Under the pieces are notes generated by a model, which was not told the DNA's origin, made no database searches, and saw only the letters and a list, made by a program, of their open reading frames with translations. From RGIG1995 sp045587445 (GTDB lineage: Bacteria; Bacillota; Clostridia; Oscillospirales; CAG-272), in the NCBI GenBank assembly GCA_045587445.1, contig JAZNCH010000036.1, positions 62,001 to 126,000 of the forward strand: a DNA stretch of 64,000 nucleotides. Reading direction: 5' to 3'. Positions within the stretch are counted from its first letter, which is position 1. Every line of letters begins with the position of its first letter. A program made the translations under genes and the position numbers. Positions 1-7,839 of the stretch are shown piece after piece.

Positions 1-746
1 TTAAAGAGGTAGTTAAGAATAATATCGCTGTCGATGTCTATATCGGCTTTAATAAATTCTTCTTTTTCTGCACGGTTGATAGCCAAAATTCTGTGGTCGG
101 GTAAGTCTTTGAGACTACCAGAGAAATCATAATACTGCGCATAAACAGAATCTTCTTCCTTGGTTTGTTTTGTAGTAATTTTTCCGTAACCGAAGGTAAG
201 GCTTCTAATGCTCTTTCTGTATTCTGCGTTGTCGGAAACGTCTTCTGCAATAATATCACAAGCACCTGCTAATGCTTCTTCAACGGTGCTCACGCCTTTT
301 TCTTCGTTTATGTATTCTTCGGCAAATTCTTCAAATGATTTTTCGTATGAAGACTTTTGTTCCATAATTAGCGCAGACAAAGGTTCGAGGCCCTTTTCTC
401 TTGCAACCGAAGCTCTTGTTTTTCTGTGGGGCTTATAGGGACGGTAAATATCTTCGACTTCAGTAAGTATTTTTGCATCAGCCAAGGCTTTTTCAATCTC
501 GGGTGTCATTTTGCCTTGCTCTGAAATAAGATTGAACACCTCTTCCTTTCTCTTTTGCAGATTGCGCAAATAGTTCAATCTGTCAAAGAGGTCTCTTAGT
601 ATCTCGTCGTCAAGAGAGCCTGTAAGCTCTTTTCTGTAACGAGCAATAAAGGGGATAGTGTTACCCTCGTCGATAAGCTTAACCGTATTATCTACCTGTG
701 TTTGTTTAATACCGAATTCCTCGGCAAGTGTCTTGTTGATATCCAT
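1..746 (-). CDS. tex: Tex-family RNA-binding transcription accessory protein, N-terminal part (cut by left window edge)
   Basis: The minus strand from the ATG at 744-746 stays open to the window edge, giving about 248 residues of a protein that is usually 700-plus. The start reads MDINKTLAEEFGIKQTQ and is followed by IPFIARYRKELTG, the characteristic Tex/YhgF N-terminal motif, and then the helical HtH/KRK-rich segment with IYRPYKPHRKTRA. The YqgF-like nuclease fold, HhH and C-terminal S1 RNA-binding domains of the family must lie outside the window. Tex is a cytoplasmic nucleic-acid-binding factor of poorly defined role. A GGAG ribosome site overlaps the stop of the upstream pseudouridine synthase, so the two are probably co-transcribed. 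Confidence 0.93.
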   Translation of the reverse strand, partial: MDINKTLAEEFGIKQTQVDNTVKLIDEGNTIPFIARYRKELTGSLDDEILRDLFDRLNYLRNLQKRKEEVFNLISEQGKMTPEIEKALADAKILTEVEDIYRPYKPHRKTRASVAREKGLEPLSALIMEQKSSYEKSFEEFAEEYINEEKGVSTVEEALAGACDIIAEDVSDNAEYRKSIRSLTFGYGKITTKQTKEEDSVYAQYYDFSGSLKDLPDHRILAINRAEKEEFIKADIDIDSDIILNYLF

Positions 747-760
747 ATATGTGAACTCCT

Positions 761-1468
761 TTATTTTGTCTGTCTTAAAAGAATGTCGATTTCTTCTTGT
801 GTCAGATACCGCCATTGGCCTCTGTTAAGCGTAGTGTCAAGCGGAAGAGTTCCGAATTCCACACGTTCAAGAAAAATAACTTTATTATTTACCGCTTCGA
901 GCATACGTTTTATCTGGTGGTACATACCCTCAACAATTGTAATATAAAGCTCATTTTCGCCGACTTGTTGTACTTTTGCGGGACGGGCAACGTCGCCCTT
1001 ATCCAATTGTACACCGTTTTCGAGCATTTTTATGTCGTTTTCTGTAACGGGAAAAGCGGTTTTTACGTGATAAATTTTGCTGACGTGCCTCTTAGGCGAT
1101 AAAAGATAATGGGAAGTCGCACCGTCGTTTGTAATAATAAGAAGTCCCACCGTATCTTTATCAAGTCTGCCGCATGGAAAGAGACCGCATTTTTGCAGTT
1201 CCTCGGGCAAAAGAGAAATAACGGTATCGCCGTCTTTTCCGTCGGTCGATGACACAACCCCTGCGGGTTTATTCATCATTATATATATGTTCTTTTTATA
1301 AGAGACGTTTTTTCCCATATATTCAATAACGTCAACGTCGGGGTTAATTTTTACATCAGACTTGGAAATGATATTTCCGTTGACCTTAATTAACCCAAGT
1401 TTTGCCGCTTTAGCCGATTCCGTTCGGGAGGCGAGTCCCATGGATGACAGCAGCTTATCGATTCTCAT
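761..1468 (-). CDS. RsuA/RluB-family rRNA pseudouridine synthase
   Basis: A 235-residue protein with an N-terminal S4 RNA-binding domain (MRIDKLLSSMGLASR, residues 1-45) and an RsuA-type catalytic domain. The catalytic motif CGRLDKDTVGLL gives Asp103, and MMNKPAG is the second family signature. It would isomerise one uridine in ribosomal RNA; by length and the GLFPCGRLD motif it resembles RsuA (16S U516), but the exact target cannot be read. An in-frame GTG lies 15 bases upstream. The ATG at 1468 is preferred because it begins at the S4 domain and has a GGTGAT site upstream. Another member of the family lies at 35180-35899. Confidence 0.9.
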   Translation of the reverse strand: MRIDKLLSSMGLASRTESAKAAKLGLIKVNGNIISKSDVKINPDVDVIEYMGKNVSYKKNIYIMMNKPAGVVSSTDGKDGDTVISLLPEELQKCGLFPCGRLDKDTVGLLIITNDGATSHYLLSPKRHVSKIYHVKTAFPVTENDIKMLENGVQLDKGDVARPAKVQQVGENELYITIVEGMYHQIKRMLEAVNNKVIFLERVEFGTLPLDTTLNRGQWRYLTQEEIDILLRQTK

Positions 1469-1490
1469 ACTCAAAATAATCACCGTTTTT

Positions 1491-1589
1491 TTAATATTGT
1501 AGATAAGACATAAGCATCAGAGCCATTATTCCGAAAAAAAAGACACCGAGAATAAATCCTAATCCGAATTTGTTAAGGTTGTTGTTCAT
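1491..1589 (-). CDS. Small single-pass membrane peptide, 32 residues
   Basis: A short ORF too small for usual gene calling. It begins ATG AAC AAC AAC and encodes MNNNLNKFGLGFILGVFFF followed by GIMALMLMSYLQY. Residues 9-29 form one uninterrupted hydrophobic helix. It is supported by a full GGAGG ribosome site (1601-1605, 11 bases before the ATG) and by a good promoter at 1665-1693 with no better gene to serve. The downstream rsuA-like gene starts 22 bases after its stop, so it probably leads the unit small peptide-rsuA-tex. I do not recognise a family. Translation is likely but unproven. Confidence 0.65.
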   Translation of the reverse strand: MNNNLNKFGLGFILGVFFFGIMALMLMSYLQY

Positions 1590-1664
1590 AATACCTATTT
1601 CCTCCTTTTTTAGAATTAGTATGGAGGAAAATACTGTAATATATACAAAAATAAACAACGACTT

Positions 1665-1693
1665 ATTCTAACATAAAATGCTTAATATTTCAA
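1665..1693 (-). promoter_or_regulatory. Sigma-A promoter for the small peptide-rsuA-tex unit
   Basis: On the minus strand TTGAAA (1688-1693) and TAGAAT (1665-1670) are separated by 17 bases, with a TGT extended -10 immediately upstream. Initiation would fall near 1658, about 70 bases before the small ORF. Confidence 0.6.
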
Positions 1694-1782
1694 CAGTTTT
1701 TGTCAAAACCTTGATGTTATTGAATAGATACGTTAAAATACGAATGTAGAAAAATGACATGAAGATATTAAAATAATATAAA

Positions 1783-1915
1783 CAGGGGTTGAGTCAAATT
1801 GAAAAAGTAGTAAATATTAAACAATTCTATTTTTATTGTTTATTATGCATTCTTTAGTTCATTTATTAGTATTAACCAATAAAATTGAGGCTAAGTTAAT
1901 GACTCAGCCCCTGTT
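1783..1915. repeat. Long inverted repeat in the rodA/rsuA intergenic region
   Basis: AACAGGGGTTGAGTCA at 1783-1798 is matched, with one mismatch, by the reverse complement of 1900-1915; the arms enclose about 100 very AT-rich bases without an ORF. The right arm overlaps the rodA terminator hairpin. The rest of the 1606-1924 gap holds only the promoter at 1665-1693. Confidence 0.55.
1880..1910 (-). terminator. Intrinsic terminator downstream of rodA
   Basis: Read on the minus strand, GGCTGAGT and ACTTAGCC form an 8-bp stem (one G-U) around a 5-base loop, followed by TCAATTTTATT, starting about 15 bases after the rodA stop. Confidence 0.65.
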
Positions 1916-1924
1916 TTAATGTTA

Positions 1925-3049
1925 TTAAGTAGGTTCTCTTTCAAAGAAATATTTACTTCGGTAACGGTATATGCTGAGCACTAACCCCAGTGATATAAAC
2001 AAGCTTAATACAGAAGAGCCGCCGTAGCTCATAAAGGGAAGTGTTATTCCGATTATTGGCAGAATGCCGAGCGACATACCGATGTTTTCAACTGTTTGCG
2101 CTACTATCATTGCGGCAACACCGCCGCATATTGCAGAACCTATATCTTTACGTGCGATAAAGGCTACGGATATTATGCGGAAAACGAGAAAGACGAGTAA
2201 AAACATAAGTAATGCGGTGCCGATGAGTCCAAGTTCTTCGGCAGTTACTGCAAATATCATATCTGTGTGATTGTAGGGAATGGTTGGTGCAATGCTCGAA
2301 TCCATATATCCGGTGCCGAAAATTGAACCTGCGGATATAGCCTCCTTTGAAAGTATCTGCTGATACCCATATCCTAATGGGTCCGATTCCGGGTTGAATC
2401 CTACAAGAATACGTTGCTGTTGATAGGGCTTTAATAATTGCCATAGATAAGGTGATGCAAGAACTACTGCCGCCGAACCGCCGAGCAAATAGAAGATGCT
2501 TAACCCTTGAGTAAAACACATTACAACTGCAATAAACATAAATACAAGAGCAGAACCGAGGTCTCCTTGCAGAATTATAAGACCTGTTACCGTACCCGCG
2601 TGAAGTATAAGTAATAAAATGTTTAGAGGCTTATTTATCTTTCCTTTTATCGAGTCGAGGTGTTTTGCAAAGGTTATGATAAAGCATACTTTTACAAATT
2701 CCGACGGCTGAACGTTAAGTGCTATACCCTCAAACTCTATCCAACTTTGATTTCCTTGCCCAACACCGATAAAAAGTGTTAAAACAAGTACGGCAACCGA
2801 GGCCGAAAACAAAGCTATGCAGAGTTTGGTGTTAAGGAAGATTTCATAATTAATAAATGATAAAATAAGCATAAAACAAATACCGAGAAAAACCGCAAAG
2901 GCTTGCTTGGTAACGTAGGAAGTGTTTCCCCCTCTCGTCGCGCTTGCAACCATAAAAACGCCGAAGATTGACAATACTATTGCAATAACTGCCGTAGTAT
3001 AGTCGAACGATGTTTTGTTTTTGCCGAATTTTTTTCGGTATTTGAACAT
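1925..3049 (-). CDS. rodA: RodA/FtsW-family SEDS peptidoglycan polymerase, RodA-like
   Basis: A 374-residue polytopic membrane protein with about ten transmembrane helices. SEDS signatures are present in order: QPSEFVK (114-120), LQGDLGSAL (Asp163, the position of the catalytic Asp of RodA), and HTDMIFAVTAEELG (261-274). SEDS proteins polymerise glycan strands from lipid II together with a class B PBP. No mreB or mrdA lies next to it, so assignment to RodA (elongation) rather than FtsW/SpoVE rests on motif style. It lies 23 bases after proS on the same strand and has its own AAGGAAA ribosome site, so both are probably transcribed from the proS promoter. Confidence 0.88.
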   Translation of the reverse strand: MFKYRKKFGKNKTSFDYTTAVIAIVLSIFGVFMVASATRGGNTSYVTKQAFAVFLGICFMLILSFINYEIFLNTKLCIALFSASVAVLVLTLFIGVGQGNQSWIEFEGIALNVQPSEFVKVCFIITFAKHLDSIKGKINKPLNILLLILHAGTVTGLIILQGDLGSALVFMFIAVVMCFTQGLSIFYLLGGSAAVVLASPYLWQLLKPYQQQRILVGFNPESDPLGYGYQQILSKEAISAGSIFGTGYMDSSIAPTIPYNHTDMIFAVTAEELGLIGTALLMFLLVFLVFRIISVAFIARKDIGSAICGGVAAMIVAQTVENIGMSLGILPIIGITLPFMSYGGSSVLSLFISLGLVLSIYRYRSKYFFEREPT

Positions 3050-3072
3050 AATTATTTCCTTTTAATTAAAAA

Positions 3073-4512
3073 TTAATATGCTTTACCCCAGTAAACCATA
3101 TGTGTTGCTTTTTTACCGCAGCATACACAGGTATCGCTGAAGTGTTCGCCGTCCATAGGGATACATCTTGAGCCAACGCCGGTAAGCTCTTTAACCTTGT
3201 CTTCGCAAGCTTCGTCTCCACACCACATAGCTTTTACGAAGCCGTCGCCGTTTTCAGCAAGTTTAGCATTGATTTCGTCGATAGATTTACATTCGTAAGT
3301 GTGCTTTTCGCGGTTTTCAAGAGCTTTCTGGAATATACCGTCACGTACCATTTGGAGCTTTTCTGCAACTTCTGCTTCAAGGTTATCGAGAGAAACGATA
3401 TATTTCTGTCTATCGTGTCTTGTGACGAGAACGCACTGATTATTTTCAATATCGCGAGGGCCCATTTCGAGACGTACGGGAACACCTTTCATTTCGTATT
3501 CCGAGAATTTCCAACCCGCAGAATTGTCGGTATCGTCGAGCTTAACTCTAAACTGTTTTGCAAGTCTGTCGCGTACCTCTGCGCATTTTTCAAGTACCCC
3601 ATCTTTATGCTGTGCTATAGGAATGATAACAGTCTGAATAGGAGCGACTGCAGGCGGAAGAACGAGACCGGAATCGTCGCCGTGAGTCATAATGATAGCA
3701 CCGATAAGTCTTGTTGTAACGCCCCAGCTTGTCTGGTGAGGATATACTTTTTTGTTTTCCTTGTCGGTGTACATAATATCAAATGCTTTAGCAAAGCCGT
3801 CGCCAAAGTAGTGGGAAGTGCCTGCTTGAAGAGCTTTTCCGTCATGCATCAAAGCTTCGATAGCATAGGTGGAAACAGCTCCTGCAAACTTATCGCTTTC
3901 TGTCTTTTTACCTTTTACTACCGGCATAGCAAGATATTCTTCGCAGAATTTTGCATATACGTTGAGCATCTGTTCTGTTTCGGTAATTGCTTCTTCAGCT
4001 GTTGCATGAATGGTGTGCCCCTCCTGCCAGAGAAATTCTCTTGAACGGAGGAAAGGTCTTGTTGTCTTTTCCCATCTTACAACGCTTACCCACTGATTGT
4101 AAAGCTTAGGCAAATCTCTGTATGAATGAATAATATTGGCATAGTGTTCGCAGAAAAGTGTTTCGGAGGTAGGACGTACGCAGAGTCTTTCTTCGAGTTG
4201 TTCCTTGCCGCCGTGAGTAACCCAAGCGACCTCAGGAGCAAAGCCTTCAACGTGGTCTTTTTCTTTGTTTAGCAGACTTTCGGGAATGAACATAGGCATA
4301 CATACGTTTTCGTGGCCGAGTTCTTTGAACATAGTGTCAAGAGTTTTCTGTATGAGCTCCCAAATTGCGTATCCGTAAGGTCTAATTACCATACAGCCCT
4401 TAACGCTGGTGTATTCTATAAGCTCCGCCTTTTTGCAGATGTCTGTATACCACTGGGCGAAGTCAACGTCCATAGAGGTTATGTCCTCTACCATTTTCTT
4501 GTCTTTAGCCAT
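3073..4512 (-). CDS. proS: Prolyl-tRNA synthetase, archaeal/eukaryote-like short type
   Basis: A 479-residue class II synthetase of the type without the bacterial editing insertion, known from many Clostridia, Mycoplasma and Thermus. It begins with the family-typical DFAQWYTDICKKAELIEY, contains motif 2 RPTSETLFCEHYANII and the QTSWGVTTRLIGA segment, and ends in the C-terminal zinc-binding domain (CGDEACE ... CVCCGKKA) and the diagnostic terminal WGKAY. It charges tRNA-Pro in the cytoplasm. AAGAGG lies upstream of the ATG and a sigma-A promoter lies at 4553-4581. Confidence 0.96.
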   Translation of the reverse strand: MAKDKKMVEDITSMDVDFAQWYTDICKKAELIEYTSVKGCMVIRPYGYAIWELIQKTLDTMFKELGHENVCMPMFIPESLLNKEKDHVEGFAPEVAWVTHGGKEQLEERLCVRPTSETLFCEHYANIIHSYRDLPKLYNQWVSVVRWEKTTRPFLRSREFLWQEGHTIHATAEEAITETEQMLNVYAKFCEEYLAMPVVKGKKTESDKFAGAVSTYAIEALMHDGKALQAGTSHYFGDGFAKAFDIMYTDKENKKVYPHQTSWGVTTRLIGAIIMTHGDDSGLVLPPAVAPIQTVIIPIAQHKDGVLEKCAEVRDRLAKQFRVKLDDTDNSAGWKFSEYEMKGVPVRLEMGPRDIENNQCVLVTRHDRQKYIVSLDNLEAEVAEKLQMVRDGIFQKALENREKHTYECKSIDEINAKLAENGDGFVKAMWCGDEACEDKVKELTGVGSRCIPMDGEHFSDTCVCCGKKATHMVYWGKAY

Positions 4513-4552
4513 AATTTGAACCTCTTTAAATAAAAATAATTCTATCCTTATT

Positions 4553-4581
4553 ATTATGCATTAAATGACAGCAATTGTCAA
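4553..4581 (-). promoter_or_regulatory. Sigma-A promoter for proS-rodA
   Basis: Minus strand: consensus TTGACA (4576-4581), 17-base spacer, CATAAT (4553-4558). It is divergent from the SGNH promoter, their -35 boxes lying 14 bases apart. Confidence 0.65.
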
Positions 4582-4594
4582 GCGGTTTTCGGTA

Positions 4595-4622
4595 TTGACT
4601 TTTATTATAGGTGTGATAAAAT
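4595..4622 (+). promoter_or_regulatory. Promoter for the SGNH hydrolase gene
   Basis: TTGACT (4595-4600), 16-base spacer ending in a TGA extended -10, TAAAAT (4617-4622); start expected about 35 bases upstream of the ATG. Confidence 0.6.
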
Positions 4623-4663
4623 AAAAAATAGGAATAAACAACGCAAAAAGAGAGGAAACCCAT

Positions 4664-5797
4664 ATGGCAAAAGAAAAGAAAACAATCGAAGACGATATAG
4701 CTAAGGTGGATAAAAACCTTGAGGTTAAGACCGCTCTTGAAGAGAAAGATATAGTATTTTATGATGTAAAGAAGCCGCCTTTTGATTTGTACGGAATTTA
4801 TCTTGAAGAACTTGACGTATTCAAAAGAATGCCCGAAAAGGTTGCGGAATCGGTGAGCAAAAGCGTTGCTTCATTGAATTTTGATACAGCAGGCGGAAGA
4901 GTGCGTTTTACGACTGATTCAGATTATGTTGCCATAAAGTGCATACTTCCAATGGTGAGAAACTTTTCTCATATGCCGAGAACAGGTACCTCGGGATTTG
5001 ATCTCTATGAAGTTGAAGATGGAACGTGTACTTACGTAAACACTTTCGTCCCGCCGATGAATATGACAGACGGATATGAGTCTATTGCATATTTAAAGGG
5101 TAAAAAGAGACGTTGCTTTGAAATAAACTTTCCTTTGTATAATAGAGTAGATGAACTTTATGTAGGGCTTAGAGAAGGTTCGTATGTCGAAAGCGGTGAT
5201 AAGTACAAATACGCAAAACCGGTGCTTTACTATGGTTCGTCGATAACACAAGGCGGATGTGCTTCAAAGCCGAGTAACAGTTATCAAGCAATAATTTCCC
5301 ATGACCTTGATTGCGATTATATTAATCTCGGTTTTTCGGGGAGCGCAAAAGGCGAAAAAAATATTGTTGATTATCTTGCAAGTCTTGACGCATCCGTATT
5401 TGTATGTGACTACGATTATAATGCGCCCGATTCAGAGCATTTGAAGGCGACGCATTTGCCCCTTTATAAGTTGTATAGAGAAAAGAACCCCAATACTCCG
5501 ATTATCTTTGTTACGGGGGTAAAGGTTCACTATTCAAGCGGGGACCTTATAAAACGTAAGCAGATAATATTGGATACTTATATGTACGCCCTTTCTCATG
5601 GTGATAATCTTGTAAGTTATATCGACGGAAATACTATGTTCGGAGGAAGATACGGAAACGTTTATACTGTTGATGGGTCACACCCGAACGATGCGGGATT
5701 TTTAAGGATGGCGGATATAATCGGCAGAGAAGTAGAAAAGATGCTTAAGGTTGCATACTCAAAATCGGGCGGAGGCAATAGAACGAAATATATATAA
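4664..5797 (+). CDS. Two-domain SGNH/GDSL hydrolase, probable carbohydrate or acyl esterase
   Basis: A 377-residue protein. Residues about 35-180 form a beta-sandwich with the GFDLY motif (111-115) typical of the N-terminal GxDLY domain, followed by an SGNH hydrolase fold. The catalytic blocks are GSSITQG (191-197, nucleophile Ser), GFSG (223-226) and DGSHPND (337-343, Asp-His dyad). Families with this two-domain layout usually act as esterases on acylated sugars. No signal peptide is seen; the N-terminus is charged and begins MAKEKKTIEDDI, so it is probably cytoplasmic. It has its own promoter and a GAGAGG ribosome site. The substrate cannot be inferred. Confidence 0.85.
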   Translation: MAKEKKTIEDDIAKVDKNLEVKTALEEKDIVFYDVKKPPFDLYGIYLEELDVFKRMPEKVAESVSKSVASLNFDTAGGRVRFTTDSDYVAIKCILPMVRNFSHMPRTGTSGFDLYEVEDGTCTYVNTFVPPMNMTDGYESIAYLKGKKRRCFEINFPLYNRVDELYVGLREGSYVESGDKYKYAKPVLYYGSSITQGGCASKPSNSYQAIISHDLDCDYINLGFSGSAKGEKNIVDYLASLDASVFVCDYDYNAPDSEHLKATHLPLYKLYREKNPNTPIIFVTGVKVHYSSGDLIKRKQIILDTYMYALSHGDNLVSYIDGNTMFGGRYGNVYTVDGSHPNDAGFLRMADIIGREVEKMLKVAYSKSGGGNRTKYI

Positions 5798-5810
5798 GGA
5801 AAGTTTTATT

Positions 5811-5931
5811 ATGAAAAACCTTGTAAAACTTAGAATTTTGTCGTTATCGGTAGCTATGGGTGTATCTTGTTGCAGTTGCAGTAATTGTAGGCGTAGTAGT
5901 TGTTAGCGTTGGGGTTTGGAATATAAAATAA
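5811..5931 (+). pseudogene. Collapsed, frameshifted remnant of a signal-peptide/C-terminal-anchor surface protein
   Basis: The ATG at 5811 with AAGGAAAG upstream opens a signal-peptide-like start, MKNLVKLRILSLSVAMG. Reading on in the same frame gives a Cys/Ser/Arg stretch and a stop at 5904-5906. In the +1-shifted frame the same bases encode VAVAVIVGVVVVSVGVWNIK and a stop at 5929-5931, which is a membrane-anchor helix closely like the end of the next gene (AIVAVVVIAGVVVGIVL), with similar bases. The simplest reading is an internal deletion that fused signal peptide to anchor, plus a frameshift. A real 31-residue Cys-rich peptide is a less likely alternative. The remaining intergenic bases to 6176 hold only the next promoter. 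Confidence 0.55.
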
Positions 5932-6086
5932 GTTTAACCTACAAAGACGTTATATGTTAAACGGCATTAAGAAATTGAGGGCGTTTTTGTCTATTTATAA
6001 CAAAAATATATGTACAATTTTAACATATAGTGGTCTTTAAAAGATAAAAAAAGTAAAAAAAATATCCACAAAATGCAAAATATATA

Positions 6087-6115
6087 TTGCAAAAATCAAA
6101 TTCATGGTGTATAAT
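6087..6115 (+). promoter_or_regulatory. Sigma-A promoter for the surface protein gene
   Basis: TTGCAA (6087-6092), 17-base spacer, perfect TATAAT (6110-6115), about 55 bases upstream of the ATG at 6177. Confidence 0.65.
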
Positions 6116-6176
6116 ACCAATAGTTATAAAAACAAGATAACTGTTATAACAAAAAATCAAAAGGAGATTTATAACG

Positions 6177-7649
6177 ATGAAAAAATTTGCAAAACTTTTG
6201 GTTGTAGCTCTTTCAGTTGCAATCATCGCATCCTTGTTTGCAGTAAGCTCTTCAGCTGCAGAACTTGTTGACCCCAACACACTCCAGCCCGGAAGTGAAA
6301 ATGTTTATTTTATCAAGGATGCTCCCAGAGACGAAAACAATAAGATTGTTGGAAAACTCGAAGGTGACGGAACAGGTTCCGATGCTGATAACCCCTTACA
6401 GCCTGTGGACCACCAAGACTTCGATGTCAATGCTACGTATCCTAAATGGCATCTCCAGACAGCTTTCTATCAGGCAACAGAACTTTTGAAGGATACAGGC
6501 GGAACAATCGTTATCTGCGGTCCCGTATTTTTCGGTATTGACGAAAGCTACGGCTCCGGCCCTTCTACAAGAGACGTATTCACAGCTAAATTTGGCAAAA
6601 ATACAATCAAGATTACTTCTGTTTACAATGGTGTTGACTACCGTGAAACAGCAGGTGCTAAGATTATTCTTGAATCTCCCGCAGAAATCGGTATGTATGG
6701 TCAGTCGATTTGGGAAAACGTTGATATAGCTACAGCAAGTACAACTCGTGTAATTTCTTTCAGTAACTATGCTACACTTATCGGTGAAGGCGTTAACTGC
6801 TATCCTACAGACGAAGCATTTGAGGGTGTTGCAGCAAACTACGTAAGCCTTTCGGCAGGTCACAGATATGAAGGTGGTGTTGACCTTACAACAAACCTTG
6901 TTGTTAAATCCGGTACTTACAACGTAATTGCATCAGGTATATGGGGCGTTAACAACCAGAAATCTGTTGCAGATGACGGTACAATTAAATGGACTAATAA
7001 CCTTGAGGGTAATACAAACGCTAACGTGGTAATCGAAGGCACAACAACCGTATACGGTGAAATCCTCGGTACAAACAAATATGTAGCTGATTTCTCAGGT
7101 GATTCTACAATTACAATTAACGGCGGTAAGTTTGAATGTGATATCAACATGGTTGGCAAGAGTGGTATGTTGAACACAGATGGTAAAGTTACTCTTAAGA
7201 TTAACGGCGGTGATTTCGCAGGTGCATGGTCTATCAATAATGCTGTAGCAGGTGCTACAAACAATATGCCCGCATTGTCCGTACTTGACTTCTCAGGTTG
7301 GACAGGTGAACTTTCCGATCTTGCAAATGCATACGGTGTTATTGCAACGGAATTTTCTGAAATTAAATTGCCTGCAGGTGTGACAGCCGAACAGGTATTG
7401 GCAGCAGCTACAACAGCTACTGAACCTGCAGATACAGAGCCTGCAGAAACACCCGCAGAAACAACTCCTGCAGAAACACCTGCAGAAACAAAGGCTCCTG
7501 TTGTTGATGAAACAAATGCTCCTGTTGTTGATGACGGCGAAGAAGGCGGCTCTAACATGACAATTATTATTATTGCAATCGTTGCAGTAGTAGTAATCGC
7601 AGGTGTAGTAGTTGGTATCGTTCTTGCAAAGAAAAAGAAATCAGTTTAA
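6177..7649 (+). CDS. Secreted, membrane-anchored surface protein of unknown function
   Basis: A 490-residue protein with four visible parts. Residues 1-28 are a signal peptide ending near SSSAA. About residues 29-405 are a Gly/Thr/Asn-rich extracellular region with repeated beta-type TINGGKFE and KINGGDFAG motifs suggestive of a right-handed beta-helix. About 410-455 is a Thr/Pro/Glu/Ala-rich stalk built of short repeats. The end is a transmembrane helix (TIIIIAIVAVVVIAGVV) with a short Lys-rich tail. There is no LPXTG motif, so anchoring is by the helix. GGAGA ribosome site, own promoter and own terminator: a monocistronic gene. No enzymatic motif is visible; adhesin-like or structural roles are guesses. 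Confidence 0.75.
   Translation: MKKFAKLLVVALSVAIIASLFAVSSSAAELVDPNTLQPGSENVYFIKDAPRDENNKIVGKLEGDGTGSDADNPLQPVDHQDFDVNATYPKWHLQTAFYQATELLKDTGGTIVICGPVFFGIDESYGSGPSTRDVFTAKFGKNTIKITSVYNGVDYRETAGAKIILESPAEIGMYGQSIWENVDIATASTTRVISFSNYATLIGEGVNCYPTDEAFEGVAANYVSLSAGHRYEGGVDLTTNLVVKSGTYNVIASGIWGVNNQKSVADDGTIKWTNNLEGNTNANVVIEGTTTVYGEILGTNKYVADFSGDSTITINGGKFECDINMVGKSGMLNTDGKVTLKINGGDFAGAWSINNAVAGATNNMPALSVLDFSGWTGELSDLANAYGVIATEFSEIKLPAGVTAEQVLAAATTATEPADTEPAETPAETTPAETPAETKAPVVDETNAPVVDDGEEGGSNMTIIIIAIVAVVVIAGVVVGIVLAKKKKSV
7424..7539 (+). repeat. Short in-frame tandem repeats encoding the Thr/Pro/Glu stalk
   Basis: Degenerate copies of CCTGCAGAAACA encode PAET units, followed by two copies of GCTCCTGTTGTTGATGA encoding APVVD. 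Such repeats can change copy number by slippage and vary stalk length. Confidence 0.75.
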
Positions 7650-7675
7650 CTGATAAATAATTAAACTTAAATATA

Positions 7676-7706
7676 AAACAACCTCGATTAATTCGGGGTT
7701 GTTTTT
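7676..7706 (+). terminator. Intrinsic terminator of the surface protein gene
   Basis: ACAACCTCGA and TCGGGGTTGT form a 10-bp stem (one G-U) with a short ATTAAT loop, followed by TTTTTAT. Confidence 0.8.
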
Positions 7707-7794
7707 ATGTTGTAGCACACATATAATAAGATTTTTTATAAATACATAGAGCTGAGAGCTTTGAAATCTAATTGTGTGTGCGGTTCATAGTGAT

Positions 7795-7839
7795 AAACAA
7801 ATACCACCTCTATAAAGTAAATAGAGGTGGTATTTGTTT
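7795..7839 (-). terminator. Strong 19-bp hairpin terminator of queH
   Basis: The arms 7795-7813 and 7821-7839 are perfectly complementary around a 7-base loop with A- and T-rich flanks on both sides, so it can act in both directions. Its right arm reaches the queH stop codon. Confidence 0.8.

Noticed and set aside
38..265. Small frames overlapping tex, rsuA, proS, lon and other genes in alternative frames
   Set aside because: They lie inside well-supported genes and lack ribosome sites or recognisable products.
5811..5906. 31-residue Cys-rich peptide (ends in SCCSCSNCRRSSC) as a genuine gene
   Set aside because: The shifted frame gives a membrane anchor matching the next gene, which fits a frameshifted remnant better. 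Kept only as an alternative.
7424..7539. CRISPR-like array
   Set aside because: The repeats are short, in frame and without spacers; they encode a Thr/Pro/Glu stalk. No CRISPR array or cas gene was seen anywhere.
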